A stretch of 14,487 nt of DNA from contig JAJNQE010000126.1 of NCBI GenBank assembly GCA_021154985.1, positions 1 through 14,487 on the forward strand, in the 5' to 3' direction. Origin of the DNA: Hydrogenophaga sp. Lineage in GTDB: Bacteria; Pseudomonadota; Gammaproteobacteria; Burkholderiales; Burkholderiaceae_C. Positions 5,808-13,177 of the stretch are shown piece after piece; the first letter of the stretch is position 1, and every line of letters starts with the position of its first letter. The notes beneath the pieces were generated by a model. It saw nothing but the letters and a program-made list of their open reading frames with translations, searched no databases and was not told the origin of the DNA. A program made the position numbers and the translations under genes.

Positions 5808-7349
5808 TCAAGCAAACAACGACTTGTGCTCTTCACGAAGCAGGTTCTTCTGCACTTTCCCCATCGTGTTGCGCGGCAACTCGTTCACCACAAAACACCG
5901 CTTGGGAATCTTGAAGTTCGCCAGCCGCGACTTGAGCGCAGCCAAGACCTGCGCCGCGTCCACCTGCGCACCGGGCTTGGCAATCAACAAGGCCACGCCC
6001 ACCTCGCCAAAGTCAGGGTGCGGCACACCGATCACCGCGCTCTCCACCACCCCCGGCATCTCGTTGATGTAGCCCTCGATCTCGGCCGGGTACACGTTGT
6101 AGCCCCCCGAGATGATCAGGTCCTTGTTGCGGCCCACGATGTTCACGTAGCCACGCTCGTCGATGCGCCCCACGTCACCCGTCTTGAAGAAACCATCGGC
6201 CGTGAACTCTTCGGCCGTTTTCTCGGGCATGCGCCAGTAACCCTTGAAGATGTTCGGGCCGCGCACCTGAATGCCGCCGATCTCGCCCGGCTGCACCGGT
6301 TGGCCGTCGTCACCCATCACGCGCAGCTCCACCCCCGGCAGCGGGAAACCCACCGTGCCACCGCGCCGCTCGGTGGCGCCACCGTGGCGCGCGTCGGCGT
6401 TGCAGGGGTTGGACGTCAACATGGCCGTCTCGCTCATGCCGTAGCGCTCCAGAATGGTGTGGCCCGTGCGGGCCTTCCACTCGTTGAAGGTCTCGATCAA
6501 CAACGGCGCCGAGCCCGAGATGAACAGGCGCATGTGGGCCGCCTGCTTCGGGGTCAACGTGGGCTCGGCCAGCATGCGGGTGTAGAGCGTGGGCACGCCC
6601 ATGAACACCGTGGCCTCTGAGAACTTCTCGATCGCCCGCTTGGGGTCGAACTTCGACATCCAGAACATCTTGCTGCCGTTGATCAACGCACCGTGGATGG
6701 CCACGAACAGGCCATGCACGTGGAAGATGGGCAGTGCGTGGATCAGCACGTCGTCGCGCTGCCAGCCCCAGTAGGTCTTGAGCACCTCGGCATTGCTGCG
6801 CAGGTTGCCGTGCGTGAGCATGGCGCCTTTGCTGCGCCCGGTGGTGCCGCTGGTGTAGAGGATGGCGGCGAGGTCGTCGTCCTTGCGAACAGCGGGCGTG
6901 TGCTGGTCGCTCATGTGGGCGGCGCGCTCGAGCAGGCTGCCGGTGCGGTTGTCGCCCAGCGTGAACACATGGCGCGTGCCCGCGGTGAAGGCGATCTTGC
7001 TGACCCAGCCGAACTGGCCCGGGCTGCACACCACCACCGCAGGCTCGGCGTTGCCGATGAAGTACTCGATCTCGGCGCTCTGGTAGGCGGTGTTGAGCGG
7101 CAGGAACACGTGGCCCGCGCGCAGCGTGGCAAGGTACAGCACCAGCGCCTCGACCGACTTTTCCACCTGCACGGCCACGCGCGAGGCGGGGGGCAGCGCC
7201 AGCGAATCCAGCAGGTTGGCCACCATGGCGGAGGCCCGGTCGAGGTCTCGCCACGAATAGCGCAGGCCGTCGTCGGTCTCGATCGCGACGCGGTCAAGGT
7301 CTTTCGGAAAAGCCGCGCGCAGGGCAGCAAAGAGGTTGAGGTTGCTCAT
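5808..7349 (-). CDS. matB: Malonyl-CoA synthetase (malonate-CoA ligase, MatB-like)
   Basis: A 513-residue cytoplasmic member of the acyl-AMP-forming ligases. It is predicted to join malonate to CoA using ATP, via malonyl-AMP. Core motifs are YTSGTTGRSKG at 165-175 (phosphate loop), ERYGMSE at 301-307 (adenine/carboxylate region), TGD at 390-392, the hinge region GRNKDLIISGG at 407-416, and the C-terminal catalytic lysine K498 in PRNTMGKVQ. All are intact and the length is typical. Malonate specificity is inferred from overall resemblance to MatB and from the malonyl-CoA decarboxylase in the same operon. A related short dicarboxylate such as methylmalonate is possible. The ATG at 7349 (MSNLNLF) is preferred over an upstream TTG at 7376, although neither has a clear ribosome site. 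It is the last gene of the operon. Confidence 0.88.
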   Translation of the reverse strand: MSNLNLFAALRAAFPKDLDRVAIETDDGLRYSWRDLDRASAMVANLLDSLALPPASRVAVQVEKSVEALVLYLATLRAGHVFLPLNTAYQSAEIEYFIGNAEPAVVVCSPGQFGWVSKIAFTAGTRHVFTLGDNRTGSLLERAAHMSDQHTPAVRKDDDLAAILYTSGTTGRSKGAMLTHGNLRSNAEVLKTYWGWQRDDVLIHALPIFHVHGLFVAIHGALINGSKMFWMSKFDPKRAIEKFSEATVFMGVPTLYTRMLAEPTLTPKQAAHMRLFISGSAPLLIETFNEWKARTGHTILERYGMSETAMLTSNPCNADARHGGATERRGGTVGFPLPGVELRVMGDDGQPVQPGEIGGIQVRGPNIFKGYWRMPEKTAEEFTADGFFKTGDVGRIDERGYVNIVGRNKDLIISGGYNVYPAEIEGYINEMPGVVESAVIGVPHPDFGEVGVALLIAKPGAQVDAAQVLAALKSRLANFKIPKRCFVVNELPRNTMGKVQKNLLREEHKSLFA

Positions 7350-7381
7350 GGTCTGGTCAACAAAGTGGTGTGACAAAAAAA

Positions 7382-8143
7382 TCAGAAAACCGCAGGTCGC
7401 TTGGCCAGGAACGCCGCGATACCTTCGTGGTGTTCGGGGCTGTCGGCGTAGCGGTAGGCCGTGTCGTCTGTGGCCGTGGTGGCGCCCCGGGTGGCCCGCA
7501 AGGCTTGTTTGTTGAGACGCGCGGCCTGCGGCGACTGCGCACAGATGCGCTGGGCGCGCGCGAGCACGGCGGTGGTGAGTGTGCCGTCGGGCAGCACCGT
7601 GTTGAGGAAGCCGCGCGCCTTCATCTCGGCGGCGTCAAACACCGCGGCCTCCAGCAGCATCTCGCGCGCGGTGGCGGCGCCCGCCTCGCGGGCCACCAGG
7701 GCGGCCTCGCGCGGCGCCATGGGGAAACCGAGCTTGGCGATGGGCGCGCCAAAACGTGCGCCGCTGGCGGCCACCCGGATGTCGCAACAGCTGGCAATCT
7801 CCACACCGGCACCCATGCAATTGCCTTCGATCTGAGCGAGCAGCGGCACATCGCATGCCAGCATCGCACCCAGGCCACCCCACACATCGCCTTCGTGGAA
7901 ATCGCGCAAGGCGGCTTCATCGAAACGGAAGTCGGGGTACTCGGCGATGTCGCCACCGGCGCAGAAGTGGCCGCCCTCGCCCACCACGATCACGCAGCGC
8001 ACGCCGGCCCCGCCTTGCAGGTCCAGGAACACGGCTTTGAGTTCGCGCCACATCGCACGCGACATGGCGTTGAACTTGCCGGGATGGCTCAGGGTCACCC
8101 GTGCCAGCGTCTGTTCGATGGCAAGGTGCACCTGGCCCGACAT
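7382..8143 (-). CDS. Enoyl-CoA hydratase/isomerase (crotonase) family protein
   Basis: A 253-residue crotonase-fold protein acting on a CoA thioester in the cytoplasm. The oxyanion-hole segments are visible: HFCAGGDIAEY at 59-69 and GNCMGAGVEIASCCDI at 107-122. E115 matches the first catalytic glutamate of true hydratases. The second glutamate, expected in a segment like FGQPE, is replaced: the protein reads FGAPIAKLG at 131-139 with I135 at that position. Classical enoyl-CoA hydratase activity is therefore doubtful. Isomerase, decarboxylase, hydrolase or another crotonase activity is equally possible. Its ATG is 8 bp after the receptor gene's stop and it has no evident ribosome site, suggesting translational coupling. 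It sits inside the malonate operon, 32 bp before matB, so its substrate may be malonyl-CoA or a related acyl-CoA. That is inference. Confidence 0.88.
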   Translation of the reverse strand: MSGQVHLAIEQTLARVTLSHPGKFNAMSRAMWRELKAVFLDLQGGAGVRCVIVVGEGGHFCAGGDIAEYPDFRFDEAALRDFHEGDVWGGLGAMLACDVPLLAQIEGNCMGAGVEIASCCDIRVAASGARFGAPIAKLGFPMAPREAALVAREAGAATAREMLLEAAVFDAAEMKARGFLNTVLPDGTLTTAVLARAQRICAQSPQAARLNKQALRATRGATTATDDTAYRYADSPEHHEGIAAFLAKRPAVF

Positions 8144-8151
8144 GCTGGCGC

Positions 8152-9135
8152 TCAGTCCAGCTTGGCGCCAGAAGCCTTGACCACCGCCGCCCACTTGCGG
8201 ATCTCGCCCTTGACGAAGGCGTCGAACTGCGGGCCGCTGACGTTGGCGAACTCGGCGCCCTGGTTGGCCCAGACGGCCTTGGCCTCATCGGTGGTCACGG
8301 CTTTGCGGATTTCTTCAATGGCGCGGGCCTGCGCATCGGCCGGCGTGCCCTTGGGCGCCCACACGCCGTACCAAGTGGTCACGTTGTAGTCGGGCATGCC
8401 GAGCTCGGCAGCGCAAGGCACGTCGGGGAAAGCCGCATTGCGCTTGGCGCCGGACACCATCAGCGCCTTGATGCGACCGCCCTTGATGTGGGCCGCCGAC
8501 GATCCGAGACCGTCGAACATCATGTCCACCTGACCGGCGATCAGGTCGTTGAGTGCCGGGCCGGCACCGCGGTAAGGGATGTGGGTGATGAAGGTGTTGG
8601 ACTGCTGCTTGAACAGCTCACCCGCCAAGTGGTGCGAGGTGCCGCCGCCGGCCGAACCGTAGTTGAGCTTGCCGGGGTTGGCCTTGACCTGCGCCATGAA
8701 CTCCTTGAAGCCGGCGCCCGAGATGTTCTTGGGATTGACCACCAGCACCTGCGGCACGCTGGCCACCAGGATCAGATCGGTCTCGATGTTGTAGTCCAGG
8801 CGGGGGTACATGCTCGGGGCGATGGTGTGGTGCACCGCGCCCATGAACAGCGTGTAGCCATCGGGCGTGGCCTTGGCCGCGATGCCGGCACCCAGCGTGC
8901 CACCAGCGCCGCCCCGGTTGTCGATCACCAGGCTTTTACCGGCCAGGCGCGTGAACTGCGCGGCCATGGGGCGGGCAAACGCGTCGGTGCCGCCACCGGC
9001 GGGGAACGGCACGATCATGGTCACGGGCTTGGTGGGCCAGGTCGATTGCGCGTAAGCCGCGGTGCCGGTGCCGAAAACGGCGGCGCCTGCCGCGGCGGCG
9101 CGCAAGATGTCCCTGCGGTTGAAGTTGTCGGTCAT
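8152..9135 (-). CDS. Bug-family (TctC-like) periplasmic solute-binding protein
   Basis: A 327-residue exported receptor of the tripartite tricarboxylate transporter type, a family greatly expanded in Burkholderiales. The N-terminus carries a twin-arginine signal (NRRDILRAAAAGAAVFGTG, arginines 7-8) with a likely cleavage after AYA at 27-29, so export through Tat is expected. The mature protein starts near STWPTKPVTMIVPFPAGGG, the usual Bug opening, followed by NRGGAGGTLGAG in the ligand-binding lobe. The ATG at 9135 has a good AGGAGA ribosome site at 9143-9148; an in-frame extension to 9171 is unlikely. Bug proteins mostly bind carboxylates, and the neighbours suggest malonate or a related diacid. 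No TctA or TctB membrane subunits are in the window. It starts 32 bp after malonyl-CoA decarboxylase. Confidence 0.92.
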   Translation of the reverse strand: MTDNFNRRDILRAAAAGAAVFGTGTAAYAQSTWPTKPVTMIVPFPAGGGTDAFARPMAAQFTRLAGKSLVIDNRGGAGGTLGAGIAAKATPDGYTLFMGAVHHTIAPSMYPRLDYNIETDLILVASVPQVLVVNPKNISGAGFKEFMAQVKANPGKLNYGSAGGGTSHHLAGELFKQQSNTFITHIPYRGAGPALNDLIAGQVDMMFDGLGSSAAHIKGGRIKALMVSGAKRNAAFPDVPCAAELGMPDYNVTTWYGVWAPKGTPADAQARAIEEIRKAVTTDEAKAVWANQGAEFANVSGPQFDAFVKGEIRKWAAVVKASGAKLD

Positions 9136-9167
9136 GTTGTTGTCTCCTGTGGTTGTAAAAAACAGCG

Positions 9168-10496
9168 TCAAAGGTACAGGTCTTCGATCGCTGCGGCTAT
9201 CGGGATCTTTCCCTGCGCCAGCCAGGCGCGGTGTTTTTCCAGGCGTTTAAGGTCATAGAGGTAATTGACCATCAAACCGTAGGATTGTTTGGAACCTTTG
9301 TGGGACGGGTCACCCGCCCAGTTGAGTCGCTCGACCCGCGCACCGTTGCCCAGGTGAAAGCGTGCCACCGGGTCCAGCGGTTTGCCGCCCTGCATTTCCT
9401 TGCCCAGGTAGCGCGCGGCCCAGCCCAGCAAGGTCTTGCGCTCGGGCGCATTGTCGGTGAGCTGCTCCAGGTTCTCCCAGCTTTTGAGCAACTCGGCCGG
9501 TGCGTTTTTGTTGAGCCAGGCGCGCAGCCCCGGAATGGGCGAGAGCGTGACGAACACCTTGAGCCGGGGGAACTCCTGGTGCAGTGTTTCCACCACGCGC
9601 TTGATGAGCGAGTCGCCAAAGCTCACGCCGCGCAGGCCGGTTTGCGTGTTGCTGATTGAATAAAAAATGGCGGTGGTGGCCTTGGCAATGTCGACCGGTG
9701 CGGCCTCTTCGTCCAGCAGCGGCGTGATGCAGTCGGCGATCTCGTTCATGAGCGCCACCTCGACGAAGATCAACGGCTCCTCGGGCAGGCGCGGGTGAAA
9801 AAACCCATAACAGCGGCGGTCGCCATCGAGCCGGTTCTTCACATCGGCCCAGCTGCGGATGTCGTGCACGGCCTCGTATTTGATGAGCTTTTCCACCAGC
9901 GAAGCGGGCGAATCCCAGCTGATGCGGCGCAGTTCCAGAAAGCCCACGTCGAACCAGGTGGAGAACATGTACTCCATCTCCACGTCGAGTGCGAGCAGGC
10001 GCTTGTCGGCCTTGAGGTGGGGCTGCATTTCCGCGCGCACGTCGACCAGAAACCGAATGCCCTCGGGGTGCGCGCTGAAACGCTGCAGGATGCGCCGGCG
10101 CGGCGACACCGTGGCGCGGCGGTACAGCACCTCGGCCGCGGCTTCGTCGGGTGTGCCCACGGCGGCTGCGAACTGCGTCTGGGCGGCCTTGATCTGTTCG
10201 GCGTCGGCCACGAACTGCTCGCTCATGAGCAGCCACAGGTCGCGGCGCTCGGGCGGTGTGGCCTTGGCATACCAGGTCATGAGGGCTTGCGCACGGGCGC
10301 CACCCTCCACCTCGCTGAGCAGCGGATCAACAATGCCCTTGAGCTGTTCGAGCAGGCGGCGCAACTGGCGTGGCGACATCGCCTCGCCTTCGTGGATCAG
10401 GGCACCCTTGAGCCGCTCCTGCGTCGATCGCACGGCGGGCTTGCCGCCATGACGAAGGATGGACACGCCCTTCTCGATCCATTCAGCGGTGCTCAT
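9168..10496 (-). CDS. matA: Malonyl-CoA decarboxylase (single-chain MCD family)
   Basis: A 442-residue cytoplasmic enzyme predicted to convert malonyl-CoA to acetyl-CoA and CO2. An alpha-helical N-terminal domain (about 1-140) is followed by the acetyltransferase-like catalytic domain. Family signatures include YGFFHPRLPEEPLIFVEVAL near 230-249 and FYSISNTQTGLRG at 278-290. The catalytic pair is S319 in TLSPIPG and H381 in FHLGNGA, matching the serine and histidine of human MCD. All are present and the length is normal for bacterial members. The ATG overlaps the regulator's stop codon (ATGA), with a good ribosome site (GAGGA, 10504-10508) inside the regulator's end, so the two genes are coupled. 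With matB it forms a short route from malonate to acetyl-CoA. The name follows rhizobial matA. Confidence 0.95.
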   Translation of the reverse strand: MSTAEWIEKGVSILRHGGKPAVRSTQERLKGALIHEGEAMSPRQLRRLLEQLKGIVDPLLSEVEGGARAQALMTWYAKATPPERRDLWLLMSEQFVADAEQIKAAQTQFAAAVGTPDEAAAEVLYRRATVSPRRRILQRFSAHPEGIRFLVDVRAEMQPHLKADKRLLALDVEMEYMFSTWFDVGFLELRRISWDSPASLVEKLIKYEAVHDIRSWADVKNRLDGDRRCYGFFHPRLPEEPLIFVEVALMNEIADCITPLLDEEAAPVDIAKATTAIFYSISNTQTGLRGVSFGDSLIKRVVETLHQEFPRLKVFVTLSPIPGLRAWLNKNAPAELLKSWENLEQLTDNAPERKTLLGWAARYLGKEMQGGKPLDPVARFHLGNGARVERLNWAGDPSHKGSKQSYGLMVNYLYDLKRLEKHRAWLAQGKIPIAAAIEDLYL

Positions 10497-11173
10497 GCGG
10501 AGATCCTCGATGTGTTGCTGCGCGCGAGTTCGCGCAAGGCCACGCGCTGTCGCGTGAGGTGGGTGCGCATGGCGGCCTCGGCGCCCTCGGCATCGCGCGC
10601 CTTGATGGCGGCAAACACCGCCATGTGTTCCGACAGGCTTTGTTCGAGCCGACCGGGCGCATGCAGTTGTTGCAGGCGCGCGAGCTTCACGATCTTGCGC
10701 AGGTCGCCGATCACCTGCGCCAGCCAGCGGTTGTTAGCCAGGGTGATGATGGCCTCGTGAATGGTGAAGTTGGCCTGGTAGTAGTCGTTGATGCGGCGGT
10801 TTTTCGCGCAACGGGTCAGGCGGTCGTGCATCAGTTCCAGTGCCACCAGATCGGCGTCGGTGGCGTTGCTGGCGGCTTCGAAGGCACACCGGCCTTCGAG
10901 CAGGGCAATGACGGGAAAGATCTCGTCCAGGTCGCGTTCGGTGATCTGGTTGACGAAACACCCCCGGCGCGGCTCGTGGCGCACCAGGCCTTCGGCGGCC
11001 AGCACCTTGAGCGCCTCCCGCAGGGGCGTGCGCGAAATCGCCCATTCACCACAAAGCGCGAGCTCGTCGATGAAGCTGCCGGGCGCCAGCACGCCGTCGA
11101 AGATGCGTTCGCGCAACTGGGCCGCCACTTCGTCGTGGAGGGAGTTGTGAAGGGCGTTGTGCACCAGTCGCAT
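10493..11173 (-). CDS. GntR-family transcriptional regulator, FadR/FCD subfamily
   Basis: A 226-residue DNA-binding regulator. The N-terminal winged helix-turn-helix covers about residues 10-75, including SRTPLREALKVLAAEGLVRHE and the wing RRGCFV. An all-helical FCD ligand-binding domain follows. Candidate metal/ligand residues are N135 and H139 (N-x3-H, where D-x3-H is more usual), H183 and H205. The gene is first in the malonate operon, and its TGA overlaps the decarboxylase ATG. This suggests a regulator of malonate use, comparable in position to rhizobial MatR, with malonate or malonyl-CoA as possible effector. The ATG at 11173 is preferred. A GTG at 11197 would add eight residues and would lie inside the predicted operator, almost at the predicted transcription start. 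Confidence 0.88.
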   Translation of the reverse strand: MRLVHNALHNSLHDEVAAQLRERIFDGVLAPGSFIDELALCGEWAISRTPLREALKVLAAEGLVRHEPRRGCFVNQITERDLDEIFPVIALLEGRCAFEAASNATDADLVALELMHDRLTRCAKNRRINDYYQANFTIHEAIITLANNRWLAQVIGDLRKIVKLARLQQLHAPGRLEQSLSEHMAVFAAIKARDAEGAEAAMRTHLTRQRVALRELARSNTSRISA

Positions 11174-11188
11174 GGGTTGAAAGTGGTT

Positions 11189-11208
11189 CGTAATCACCTG
11201 TAATTACG
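11189..11208. promoter_or_regulatory. Candidate GntR/FCD operator of the malonate operon
   Basis: An inverted repeat CGTAAT-N8-ATTACG, whose right half contains the perfect 8-bp palindrome GTAATTAC (11200-11207). The GT...AC core resembles operators of the FadR/FCD group. It lies 16-35 bp upstream of the regulator's ATG and would straddle the transcription start (about 11206) predicted from the -10 element at 11213-11218. This would suit autorepression relieved by the effector. The match is to a family pattern only. Confidence 0.5.
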
Positions 11209-11212
11209 GCGA

Positions 11213-11218
11213 ATCATA
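11213..11218 (-). promoter_or_regulatory. Candidate -10 element for the malonate operon
   Basis: On the minus strand the hexamer reads TATGAT, five of six consensus bases. It would start transcription near 11206, giving a leader of about 33 nt to the regulator's ATG. No convincing -35 lies at the expected spacing (GGTGCA at 11236-11241), so an activator may be needed or the site may be incidental. The hexamer shares its first T with the T-run of the upstream terminator. Confidence 0.4.
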
Positions 11219-11249
11219 AAAAATCCCCGGCCATCTGCACCGGGGATTT
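11218..11249 (-). terminator. Intrinsic terminator of the LysR-lgt unit
   Basis: A perfect 10-bp stem, AAATCCCCGG (11221-11230) with CCGGGGATTT (11240-11249), and a 9-nt loop. Read on the minus strand, the stem ends in GGGGATTT and continues with three more T, giving a run of six T. It lies 60 bp beyond the lgt stop and 45 bp before the regulator's ATG, separating the two minus-strand units. Confidence 0.85.
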
Positions 11250-11309
11250 ACCCTTGCTCGCGACGAATGGTGAAGCCGTGTCGCGTGGGGGGCGCGTATC
11301 CCGTTCTAT

Positions 11310-12110
11310 CTAGTTGCGCCGGCCGAACCACCACCACAGGCCCGCACCGCCCAGGATCATGGGCACGCACAGCCACTGTCCCATGCTCATGCCGAGCGAC
11401 AGCAGGCCCAGGTGTGCGTCGGGCTCGCGGAAGTACTCCGCAATGAAGCGGAACACGCCATACCCGACAAGGAAGACCGCCGAGACCTGCCCGCGCGCAC
11501 GCGGCTTGCGCGCGTACAGCCAGAGCAGCACAAACAGCAGCAGGCCTTCGAGCAGGAACTGGTAGATCTGCGAGGGGTGGCGCGGCAGGTCGCCGGCGCC
11601 GCGAAACACCATGCCCCAGGGCAGCGACGGATCGGCCACCCGGCCCCAGAGTTCACCGTTGATGAAGTTGCCTGCTCGCCCGGCGGCCAGGCCAGTGGGC
11701 ACGCACGGGGCCACAAAGTCCATGACTTCCATGAACGGGCGCTTGCGGCTGTGCGCGTACCACACCATGGCCAGCATCACGCCGAGCAGACCGCCATGAA
11801 AGCTCATGCCGCCCTGCCAGATGGCGAAGATTTCCAAAGGGTTGGACAGGTAATACGCGGGTTTGTAGAACAGGCAGTACCCGATGCGACCGCCCGCCAC
11901 CACGCCGAGCACGCCGAGGAACAGGATGTCCTCCACATCGCGCCGCGTCCATGGCGGGTTGGTGATACCGGCAAACGGCTGGTGGCGCAGGCGCAGGTTG
12001 GCCAGCCACATGAAGAGGCCGAAAGCAGCGAGGTAGGTGAGGCCGTACCAGTGGATGGCGAGCGGGCCGAGCTGAAGCGCGACCGGGTCGATTTGGGGGT
12101 GTTGAAGCAT
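11310..12110 (-). CDS. lgt: Phosphatidylglycerol-prolipoprotein diacylglyceryl transferase
   Basis: A 266-residue inner-membrane enzyme that transfers diacylglycerol from phosphatidylglycerol to the lipobox cysteine of prolipoproteins, the first step of lipoprotein maturation. About seven hydrophobic helices are visible. Hallmarks are IHWYGL near 19-24, SFHGG with H105, the Lgt signature GRAGNFINGELWGR at 144-157 (including R145, N148 and E153), HPSQIYQ at 178-184, and RFIAEYFREPD at 221-231. Essential residues of the E. coli enzyme have counterparts here. The length is slightly below the E. coli enzyme. The ATG at 12110 lies 4 bp after the LysR stop, with a modest ribosome site (AAAGG) within the LysR end. 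Upstream in-frame codons would overlap LysR further. A terminator follows. Confidence 0.96.
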   Translation of the reverse strand: MLQHPQIDPVALQLGPLAIHWYGLTYLAAFGLFMWLANLRLRHQPFAGITNPPWTRRDVEDILFLGVLGVVAGGRIGYCLFYKPAYYLSNPLEIFAIWQGGMSFHGGLLGVMLAMVWYAHSRKRPFMEVMDFVAPCVPTGLAAGRAGNFINGELWGRVADPSLPWGMVFRGAGDLPRHPSQIYQFLLEGLLLFVLLWLYARKPRARGQVSAVFLVGYGVFRFIAEYFREPDAHLGLLSLGMSMGQWLCVPMILGGAGLWWWFGRRN

Positions 12111-12114
12111 CGGA

Positions 12115-13080
12115 CTATTGTGCCTTTCGAGAATGCGCCCTTGATGGCCTGGCGCCGGCCGCTTGAGCACCCGCAAATTCGATGAAATGCGCCAGCGCCG
12201 GACTCATGGCATCTGCCTTCCACACCAGACTGGTCTCGCAGGCGGGCACCGCCCTGCCCCGCGGCCAGGCCACCGATCGGTACACCACACCCGGCCGCTG
12301 GAACTGCCGCACGCTCGGCGGCACCCAGGCCATGCCCAGCCCGGCCGACACGAGGTTGACGATGGTCTGCATCTGGATGGCCTCTTGCGACACCTGCGGC
12401 ACGCGGCCGGCCGCGTTGTAGAGCGCAAAGATGGCATCGAACAGCGAGGGCAGGATGCGCCGGGGGAAGATCACCAGCGGCTCGGCCAGCAGGCTGTGGA
12501 GTGCCGGCCGCTCCGCCAGCGCCAGCGGGTGGGATTCGGGTAAAGCCACCACCAGCGGTTCGGTGGCGATCAGCGCCTGCGCCAGGCCGGGCGCGACGAA
12601 GCCGGGCGAGTGCAGCACAAAACCGGCGTCCACCTCACCCCGTGCGAGCAGCTCAAGCTGCACATCGCCCGTGGCTTCGATCAGCTCCAGCGACACCTGT
12701 GGCCATTGCTCGCGAAACGCCCGCACCCAGCGCGGCAACAGTTCGAACCCCACCGTGGACACAAACGCCAGCCGAAGCCGCCCCAGCTCCCCCGCCGCAG
12801 CGGCGCGAGCCAGTTCGGGCAGGGCCTGCGCCCTCGCGAGCAGTTCGCGCACCTCGGGGAGCAGGGCTGCGCCAGCCGGCGTGATTCGGACACTGCGCTG
12901 CGTACGGTCGAAAAGGCGCACGCCGAGCGCGGTCTCCAGCCCGGCGATGGCCTGGGTGAGCGGTGGCTGGGTCATGTGCAGGCGGGCGGCGGCGCGGCCG
13001 AAGTGCAGTTCTTCGGCCAGCGCCTCGAACTGGCGCCACTGGCGCAATTCAAGGCGCAGCGATCTGGAGAGCTCATTCAT
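12115..13080 (-). CDS. LysR-family transcriptional regulator
   Basis: A 321-residue regulator, a little longer than the usual 290-310 because of a polar Ala/Arg-rich tail. The N-terminal helix-turn-helix spans about residues 15-75 (RQFEALAEELHFGRAAARLHMTQPPLTQAIAGLE, then LFDRTQRSVRITPAG). A periplasmic-binding-like effector domain follows from about 95 to 300 (LRLAFVSTVGFELLPRWV, VALPESHPLA, VSAGLGMAWVPPSV). The effector cannot be named. It diverges from ilvD across a 97-bp gap, the classical layout for a LysR protein controlling its neighbour, but that link is not proven. lgt follows after 4 bp and is probably co-transcribed. The ATG at 13080 has no strong ribosome site. Confidence 0.93.
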   Translation of the reverse strand: MNELSRSLRLELRQWRQFEALAEELHFGRAAARLHMTQPPLTQAIAGLETALGVRLFDRTQRSVRITPAGAALLPEVRELLARAQALPELARAAAAGELGRLRLAFVSTVGFELLPRWVRAFREQWPQVSLELIEATGDVQLELLARGEVDAGFVLHSPGFVAPGLAQALIATEPLVVALPESHPLALAERPALHSLLAEPLVIFPRRILPSLFDAIFALYNAAGRVPQVSQEAIQMQTIVNLVSAGLGMAWVPPSVRQFQRPGVVYRSVAWPRGRAVPACETSLVWKADAMSPALAHFIEFAGAQAAGARPSRAHSRKAQ

Positions 13081-13104
13081 ATGCCGAGCGTATCAAATGC
13101 GACC

Positions 13105-13144
13105 TTCAAAGCAATTGGAAAGCGGCGGGGTGCTGCCGCATACT
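13105..13144 (+). promoter_or_regulatory. Candidate ilvD promoter with overlapping LysR-type dyad
   Basis: In the 97-bp LysR/ilvD gap the plus strand has TTGGAA (13115-13120), an 18-bp spacer and CATACT (13139-13144), each matching consensus at four of six bases. This gives a start near 13151 and a leader of about 27 nt. An imperfect dyad with TTC...GAA ends (13105-13120) overlaps the -35 and could be a LysR site. TTGACG at 13144-13149 looks like a -35 but has no matching -10. Evidence is weak. Confidence 0.35.
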
Positions 13145-13177
13145 TGACGCTCTTTTTCCCACCCACGAGACAAGACC

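Noticed and set aside
5344..5836. Small overlapping frames on both strands in the MATE-matB gap
   Set aside because: Their peptides contain mirrored stretches (such as SSFMPLRR and LLLYAA) that come from the inverted DNA repeats. No ribosome site or domain supports them.
4754..5914. 386-residue plus-strand frame running through the MATE gene and the repeat region
   Set aside because: It is out of frame with the clear membrane protein, low in complexity, and continues through both hairpin repeats into the antisense of matB.
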